From: Streptomyces sp. CBMA152
Lineage (GTDB): Bacteria; Actinomycetota; Actinomycetes; Streptomycetales; Streptomycetaceae
Direction of reading: 5' to 3'
Assembly (NCBI RefSeq): GCF_014596475.1
Contig: NZ_MECJ01000028.1
Span: forward strand, 186,001-250,000
Length of the DNA stretch: 64,000 nt
The position numbers and the translations under genes were made by a program. The notes beneath the pieces are model-generated. The model worked only from the letters and a program-made list of their open reading frames with translations, searched no databases and had not been told where the DNA came from. Every line of letters begins with the position of its first letter. Positions within the stretch are counted from its first letter, which is position 1. Positions 59,253 to 64,000 of this stretch are shown one piece after another.

Positions 59253-59314
59253 TACCAGCAGCGGCGCGCGCCCACTCCCCACCGACCTCCCCACTCCCCC
59301 ACCGGAGGCAGCAC

Positions 59315-61006
59315 GTGAAACGAGCAAGCGGCAGAATCGGCCTGGCCGTGGCCGCCGCCGGCGCCCTGTCCATAGCCGGGCTCACCGGCACCGCACACGC
59401 CGCCGATGTCAACAACGCCCAGAACGCGGGCTTCGAGTCGGGTCTTGCGGGCTGGAGTTGTACGGCCGGGAGCGGCGCCACCGTCTCCTCGCCGGTGCAC
59501 ACCGGGGCCGCCGCCCTCAAAGCGACTCCGTCCAACTCCGACACCGGCCAGTGCACCCAGACCGTCGCCGTGAAGCCCAACTCGACGTACACGTTGAGCA
59601 CCTGGGTGCAGGGCAGTTACGTCTACCTCGGCGCCACGGGGACGGGTACCAGCGACGTCTCCACCTGGACGCCCGGCACCGGCGGCGGCTGGGGCCAGCT
59701 GTCGACGACCTTCACCACCGGCTCCTCGACGACCTCGGTGCAGATCTACACGCACGGGTGGTACGGCCAGCCCGCCTACTACGCCGACGACATCTCGGTC
59801 TTCGGCCCCGACGGCGGAGGCAGCGGCACCCCTTCCCCCACGATCCCGGCGGCCCCGACGGGCCTCACGGCGGGCACGGCGACTTCGTCGTCCGTGGACC
59901 TGACCTGGGGCGCGGTCTCCAACGCGACCGGCTACAACATCTACCGCGACGGTACGAAGGTGCAGTCCACCAGCGGCAGTTCGGCGACCGTGACCGGGCT
60001 GAGCGCGTCCACCTCGTACCAGTTCCAGGTGACCGCGACCAACGCGGCGGGTGAGTCGCCGAAGTCGGCGGCGGTGAGCGCCACGACCTCCGCGACCGGC
60101 AACCCGGGCGGCGGCACGACCGTGCCCAAGCACGCGGTGACCGGGTACTGGCAGAACTTCAACAATGGCGCGACCGTGCAGAAGATCAGCGATGTGCCGT
60201 CGAACTACGACATCATCGCGGTCGCCTTCGCCGACGCGACCGGCACCCCGGGCGCGGTGACCTTCAGCCTCGACAGCAATGGCCTGGGCGGCTACACCGT
60301 CGACCAGTTCAAGGCGGACATCGCCGCCAAGCACGCGGCCGGAAAGGCGGTCGTCATCTCCATCGGCGGCCAGAACGGCACGGTGTCGATCAACGACTCC
60401 ACGTCGGCGGCGAACTTCGCGAACTCGGTCTACTCGCTGATGCAGACGTACGGCTTCGACGGCGTCGACATCGACCTGGAGAACGGCCTCAACTCCACGT
60501 ACATGACGCAGGCGTTGAAGTCGTTGTCGTCGAAGGCGGGCAGCAAGCTGGTCATCACGATGGCGCCGCAGACCATCGACATGCAGTCGACGTCGGGCGA
60601 GTACTTCAAGACGGCGCTCAACATCAAGGACATCCTGACCGTCGTCAACATGCAGTACTACAACAGCGGTTCGATGAACGGCTGCGACGGAAACGTCTAC
60701 TCACAGGGCACGGTCGACTTCCTGACCGCACTCGCGTGCATCCAGCTCCAGGGCGGCCTCGACCCGTCCCAGGTGGGCCTCGGCCTGCCGGCCTCGACGA
60801 GCGGCGCGGGCAGCGGCTATGTCTCCCCGTCGGTGGTGAACGCGGCGCTCGACTGCCTCACCCAGGGCACCAACTGCGGCTCGTTCAAGCCCTCGCGGAC
60901 GTATCCGGGTCTGCGCGGCGCGATGACCTGGTCGACCAACTGGGACGCCAAGTCGGGCAACGCCTGGTCGAACGCGGTGGGGCCGCACGTCCACGCGCTG
61001 CCGTAA
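59315..61006 (+). CDS. Secreted GH18 chitinase with carbohydrate-binding and FnIII domains
   Basis: A 563-residue exported endochitinase. The signal peptide ends near residue 30 (GLTGTAHA). A carbohydrate-binding module follows (about 32-170, NAGFESGLAGWSCTAG...DDISVFG). Then come a fibronectin III domain (about 183-265, PTGLTAGTATSSSVDLTWGAV...) and a GH18 catalytic domain (about 280-560). The catalytic DxxDxDxE motif is intact in YGFDGVDIDLENG, followed by MAPQT and MQYYN. The GTG start follows GGAGG. Expression is probably induced by chitin breakdown products through the DasR-type site upstream. Confidence 0.95.
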   Translation: MKRASGRIGLAVAAAGALSIAGLTGTAHAADVNNAQNAGFESGLAGWSCTAGSGATVSSPVHTGAAALKATPSNSDTGQCTQTVAVKPNSTYTLSTWVQGSYVYLGATGTGTSDVSTWTPGTGGGWGQLSTTFTTGSSTTSVQIYTHGWYGQPAYYADDISVFGPDGGGSGTPSPTIPAAPTGLTAGTATSSSVDLTWGAVSNATGYNIYRDGTKVQSTSGSSATVTGLSASTSYQFQVTATNAAGESPKSAAVSATTSATGNPGGGTTVPKHAVTGYWQNFNNGATVQKISDVPSNYDIIAVAFADATGTPGAVTFSLDSNGLGGYTVDQFKADIAAKHAAGKAVVISIGGQNGTVSINDSTSAANFANSVYSLMQTYGFDGVDIDLENGLNSTYMTQALKSLSSKAGSKLVITMAPQTIDMQSTSGEYFKTALNIKDILTVVNMQYYNSGSMNGCDGNVYSQGTVDFLTALACIQLQGGLDPSQVGLGLPASTSGAGSGYVSPSVVNAALDCLTQGTNCGSFKPSRTYPGLRGAMTWSTNWDAKSGNAWSNAVGPHVHALP

Positions 61007-61017
61007 GCCGGAGCGAC

Positions 61018-61049
61018 CTCCCCGCACCCCGTCGCCGGGGCGCGGGGAG
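61018..61049. terminator. Terminator between chitinase and protease genes
   Basis: 14-bp stem with one A.C mismatch: CTCCCCGCACCCCG (61018-61031) with 61036-61049 and a 4-base loop, between two convergent genes. Confidence 0.75.
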
Positions 61050-61057
61050 AAGTCGCG

Positions 61058-61921
61058 TTACGGCTTGGGCAGGGTGCAGCCCGGGCGGCTGAGGTCGAAC
61101 TTGTTGCCGGCGCCTATGCACGGCACGATGATGTACGTCTCCTCGGCGTAATTGATCTTGTAGTGGACGGTGACGTTGCCGTTCTCGTCCACCTCGCACG
61201 GGTTGTTCTCCGTGCAGCTCTCGCCGTCCTCGTTGCCGGTGTTGTTCACCGCGACGACCTTGCCGGTGGCCGTGTCGATGACCGGGGAGCCCGAGGTGCC
61301 GCCGATGGTCTGGCAGGCGGGGGTGTAACGGACCGAGTCCTTCCAGGTCCAGTCGCCCTCCTTGAGGCGGTAGACGAACCCGTCGACGTTGCAGCTGTAC
61401 GTCCGCTTCCAGTATCCCGAGACCACCTTGATGGCGGTGCCCGCCGTCGGGTGCGCGTCGTTCAGCGTGAGCGCGCTGATCCCGTACCGGCTCTGGATCT
61501 GGGCGTACGTGGTGTTCAGCTGGTAGACCGAGATGTCGGTGTCGGTCATCGTCGCGTACGCCACCTTGCTGGCGCGCAGCGTGGCGACCCTGCCCGCCGA
61601 GCCGTTGAGCAGCGAGAACGTACGGGACGAGGCCTGGTCGGTGATGACCTCGCCCGGCCCCGGGAAGCCGGTCTCCAGGCAGTGGCCGTTGGAGAGGATC
61701 AGGGCGGGGTCGTTCGGCTGGGAGCTGGGGGTGCGGATCAGCGAGCCGGAGCAGTTGCTGAGCGCGACGGTGCCGGCGAAGTCGACCGCCTTGACGGCGG
61801 GGGCGGGCTTGCCGGCTTTCGCGGTGGCCGTGCTGTCCGCGGGCTGCATCGCCAGGGCCGGGGCGGCGCCGGCTCCCACCAGGGTGAGGGAGAGCAGCGC
61901 GCCGACGAGAGGCTTGTTCAT
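61058..61921 (-). CDS. Secreted trypsin-like serine protease
   Basis: A 287-residue exported protease. Its signal peptide ends near residue 24 (GAAPALA). Catalytic residues are His80 (SNGHCLE), Asp129 (TDTDISVYQL) and Ser210 (TIGGTSGSPVID). C57 and C81 can form the disulfide that frames the histidine, and the C-terminal region has several more cysteines. The pattern is that of the V8/trypsin-like peptidases of Streptomyces. The ATG at 61921 gives a clean signal peptide; a longer frame upstream is not supported. It is convergent with the chitinase gene. Confidence 0.9.
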   Translation of the reverse strand: MNKPLVGALLSLTLVGAGAAPALAMQPADSTATAKAGKPAPAVKAVDFAGTVALSNCSGSLIRTPSSQPNDPALILSNGHCLETGFPGPGEVITDQASSRTFSLLNGSAGRVATLRASKVAYATMTDTDISVYQLNTTYAQIQSRYGISALTLNDAHPTAGTAIKVVSGYWKRTYSCNVDGFVYRLKEGDWTWKDSVRYTPACQTIGGTSGSPVIDTATGKVVAVNNTGNEDGESCTENNPCEVDENGNVTVHYKINYAEETYIIVPCIGAGNKFDLSRPGCTLPKP

Positions 61922-62288
61922 GTGGGGGTTCCCCTCTGCGGGATCCAGGAGTGGGTTCCTGGATTTGTCATGCGCATTGTTGAGTGCGCCAACCCCCTTG
62001 GGCAACGGGTGAGTTCAGGCCGGGGCGGTCAGTTGCGGGTGGGGTGGGTGGGGCGCGCGGGTGGCGCGGTGGGGAGGTCGCACGGCCCGCATGACACAAA
62101 GCACCTGGTCGGCGCACCACACAGGGCGCCGCCACCACAGGGGCATCCAGTACGCCCGTACGGCCCACGGGGACCCTCCGTACGCCACTTTTCGGCCACC
62201 GCACCGAGCACGATGAGTGCGCTCAGCCGCAGCACCACAGCTACGTCGACATGAACACCCCCACCTCCGGACCCCACCAGGAGCATTC
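61922..62288. other. Divergent spacer between protease and carboxypeptidase genes
   Basis: 367 bases without a supported gene. It is GC-rich and contains the start regions of two secreted-enzyme genes. A short inverted stretch CCTGGATCCAGG-like sequence lies near 61941-61961 (ATCCAGGAG...TTCCTGGAT). I see no further clear operator or RNA element. Confidence 0.5.
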
Positions 62289-63635
62289 ATGCGACTCCCC
62301 AGAGAAGGCCGACGCCGCACGCACGCAAGGACCACGCGGACGGCGGGTCTGGCAGCCCTGCTGGCCCTGGCGCTGGCGGCCCCGGTGACGGCGAGAGCCA
62401 CCGTGTCTCCCCCTGGGGGTGACGAGACGACGACCCAGTACGAGATCCCCGGCCCGTCCACCCCCGCCGCGCGCACGGTGATCGCCGCGACCGGGGTGTC
62501 GATCGACGAGGTGCGCGAGCACGCGGTGGTGGTGAGCGCGGACGCGACCGAGGCGAAGAGGCTGCGCACGCTGGGCTACAAGCTCAAGGCGTTGCCCGGC
62601 CCGCCGTCCCGTACGAACGGCCTGAAGGCCAAACCGTTCGACTTCCCTCCCGCGGACTCCGGCTACCACACCTACGCGGAGATGACGGCGGAGATCGACC
62701 AGCGGATCGCCCAGTACCCCTCGATCATGAGCAAGCGCGTGATCGGGAAGTCGTACGAGGGGCGGGACATCGTCGCGATCAAGATCAGCGACAACGTGAC
62801 GACGGACAAGGACGTGCCGGAGGTGCTGCTCACCTTCCACCAGCACGCGCGTGAGCATCTGACGGTGGAGATGGCGCTGTATCTGCTGCGGGAATTCGGC
62901 GCGGGGTACGGAAAGGACGCGCGGATCACCGCCATGGTGAACAGCCGCGAGATCTGGATCGTGCCGGATCTGAACCCGGACGGCGGCGAGTACGACATCG
63001 CGACGGGCCGGTACCGCAGCTGGCGCAAGAACCGCCAGCCCAGTGGGAGTTCGCTCTCGGTCGGCACGGACCTGAACCGCAACTGGAACTACAAGTGGGG
63101 CTGCTGCGGCGGCTCTTCGGGCAGCAAGGGTACGGAGACGTATCGGGGTTCGGCGCCGGAGTCGTCCCCCGAGGTGAAGGTGGTCGCCGACTTCGCCCGC
63201 AGCCGGGTGATCAACGGCAAGCAGCAGATCAAGGCGGGCATCGACTTCCACACGTACGGCGAGCTGGTGATGTGGCCGTTCGGCTGGACGTACAACGCCA
63301 CGGCACCGGGCCTCACCCAGGACGACCACGCCGCGTACGCGGCGGTAGGCGCCAAGATGGCCGCGAGCAACGGCTACACGCCGGAGCAGTCCAGCGACCT
63401 GTACCTCACGGACGGCACGATCGACGACTACCTCTGGGGCACCCAGAAGATCTTCGACTTCACGTTCGAGATGTACCCGGGTGATTCGGGAGCGGGGGGT
63501 GGCTTCTATCCCCCGGACAAGGTGATCGACCGGGAGACGTCCCGGAACCGGGATGCGGTGTTGCAGCTGCTGGAGAATTCCGACTGCATGTACCGGTCCA
63601 TCGGGAAGGCGTCGCGGTACTGCGCGGGGAGCTGA
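62289..63635 (+). CDS. Secreted M14 zinc carboxypeptidase
   Basis: A 448-residue exported metallocarboxypeptidase. The signal peptide ends near residue 37; an N-terminal activation-like region runs to about 120. The M14 domain has zinc ligands H186 and E189 (HQHAREH) and H321 (IDFHTYGEL), substrate residues around NRNWNYKWGCCGGSSG and PDLNPDGGEYD, and the catalytic E394 (DFTFEMYPG). The CCGGSSG element is typical of the actinobacterial carboxypeptidase T/SG type. The ATG follows CAGGAG. Together with the chitinase and protease it forms a cluster of degradative enzymes. Confidence 0.94.
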   Translation: MRLPREGRRRTHARTTRTAGLAALLALALAAPVTARATVSPPGGDETTTQYEIPGPSTPAARTVIAATGVSIDEVREHAVVVSADATEAKRLRTLGYKLKALPGPPSRTNGLKAKPFDFPPADSGYHTYAEMTAEIDQRIAQYPSIMSKRVIGKSYEGRDIVAIKISDNVTTDKDVPEVLLTFHQHAREHLTVEMALYLLREFGAGYGKDARITAMVNSREIWIVPDLNPDGGEYDIATGRYRSWRKNRQPSGSSLSVGTDLNRNWNYKWGCCGGSSGSKGTETYRGSAPESSPEVKVVADFARSRVINGKQQIKAGIDFHTYGELVMWPFGWTYNATAPGLTQDDHAAYAAVGAKMAASNGYTPEQSSDLYLTDGTIDDYLWGTQKIFDFTFEMYPGDSGAGGGFYPPDKVIDRETSRNRDAVLQLLENSDCMYRSIGKASRYCAGS

Positions 63636-63792
63636 CGGCTGGGCGGCTTAGGGTCTCGGGGCACGCCCCGGGCCCCCTTTGCCGCGCCGCGCGCCACCTC
63701 AAGTAATGGCTGAACAGGCCCTCTTGACGAGTTCTAGCAAGCACGCAACGCTCGTGCAACCGAGCGCAATCGCACCGACACCGGGAGCGGCC

Positions 63793-64000
63793 ATGAAGCT
63801 TCGGTTTCTTGGGATCATCCCCAACACACCTGACACGGACTCGCCGACCATATGGCTGGACGAGGACACAGGGGACCTGCTGATCCAGTCGTACAAGGCG
63901 ACCAAGGAGGAGGTGAAGGGGTGTCAGGAGGTCGGCTCAATCCCCGGACACTCCACAGACGTCCCAGATCACGAGACGATCATCAGGCTTCCTAAGGTCA
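63793..64000 (+). CDS. Unidentified conserved actinomycete protein, 3' end outside the window
   Basis: 69 codons to the right edge, starting ATG (MKLRFLGIIPNTPDTDSPTI...). It contains WLDEDTGDLLIQSYKATKEEV and EVGSIPGHSTDVPDHETIIRLP, a pattern I associate with small Streptomyces proteins encoded next to XRE/DUF397-type regulators, but I cannot name it. The ATG has GGGAGCGG upstream. No signal peptide or membrane segment is seen so far. The rest lies beyond the window. Confidence 0.65.
   Translation, partial: MKLRFLGIIPNTPDTDSPTIWLDEDTGDLLIQSYKATKEEVKGCQEVGSIPGHSTDVPDHETIIRLPKV

Noticed and set aside
1..64000. CRISPR arrays, tRNA or rRNA genes, insertion sequences
   Set aside because: No regularly spaced repeats with unique spacers, no cloverleaf-like sequence ending near a T-rich terminator, and no transposase or integrase coding region was found.

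Overview
The window is chromosomal DNA from a Streptomyces-like actinomycete. The sequence is very GC-rich, many genes start with GTG, and there are purine-rich Shine-Dalgarno sites. It carries a WhiB-family regulator, OxyR-AhpCD, a GAF-SpoIIE-HATPase phosphatase, a DasR-like operator on a chitinase gene, a 6C-like small RNA and rare TTA codons in a few genes. I see about 57 protein genes or gene remnants, one likely small RNA, several intrinsic terminators and a family of interspersed palindromic repeats. I see no tRNA, rRNA, CRISPR array, insertion sequence or replication origin.

Positions 1-20,000 are mostly housekeeping. They hold a DUF6542 membrane protein (cut by the left edge), polyphosphate glucokinase, IspH, an APC permease, exonuclease VII (xseA-xseB), a nitroreductase-fold malonic semialdehyde reductase, a DUF4245 protein, GlpX, a WhiB protein, a DUF1707 protein, a class I fumarase, a penicillin-acylase/siderophore-acyltransferase fusion behind an iron box, a secreted SGNH/ricin-B hydrolase, a class II fumarase, a DUF402 protein and a SpoIIE-type phosphatase with a TTA codon.

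Positions 20,900-40,900 hold a catalase, a class A penicillin-binding protein, a five-gene operon of two paralogous ABC exporters with a PadR regulator between them, the divergent oxyR/ahpC-ahpD pair, an AI-2E transporter, a secreted lytic transglycosylase with a long structured leader, PhoH2, undecaprenyl diphosphate synthase, an aldo-keto reductase and the 6C-like RNA.

Positions 40,900-47,700 are patchier. They hold a frameshifted HxlR regulator, a DUF2079 membrane protein, a methyltransferase and a prepilin peptidase. Next come a truncated FG-GAP gene and a small island of three TTA-containing genes with no family I recognise. DUF192 and VOC proteins follow.

Positions 47,800-59,064 are a complete Tad/Flp pilus locus on the minus strand. 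In transcription order it runs: a conserved protein with a zinc-ribbon tail, CpaB, CpaE/TadZ, two TadE-like pseudopilins, CpaF/TadA, TadB, TadC, a histidine kinase and response regulator, the Flp pilin, a TadG-like protein, a lipoprotein and an OmpA-domain protein. The prepilin peptidase at 43.8-44.5 kb probably processes the pilin. The window ends with secreted degradative enzymes (a GH18 chitinase, a trypsin-like protease and an M14 carboxypeptidase) and the start of an unidentified gene.

The loci most worth following up are the iron-box acylase-acyltransferase fusion, the PadR twin-ABC operon with its promoter palindrome, the TTA-rich island, and the palindromic repeats that supply the stop codons of two genes.
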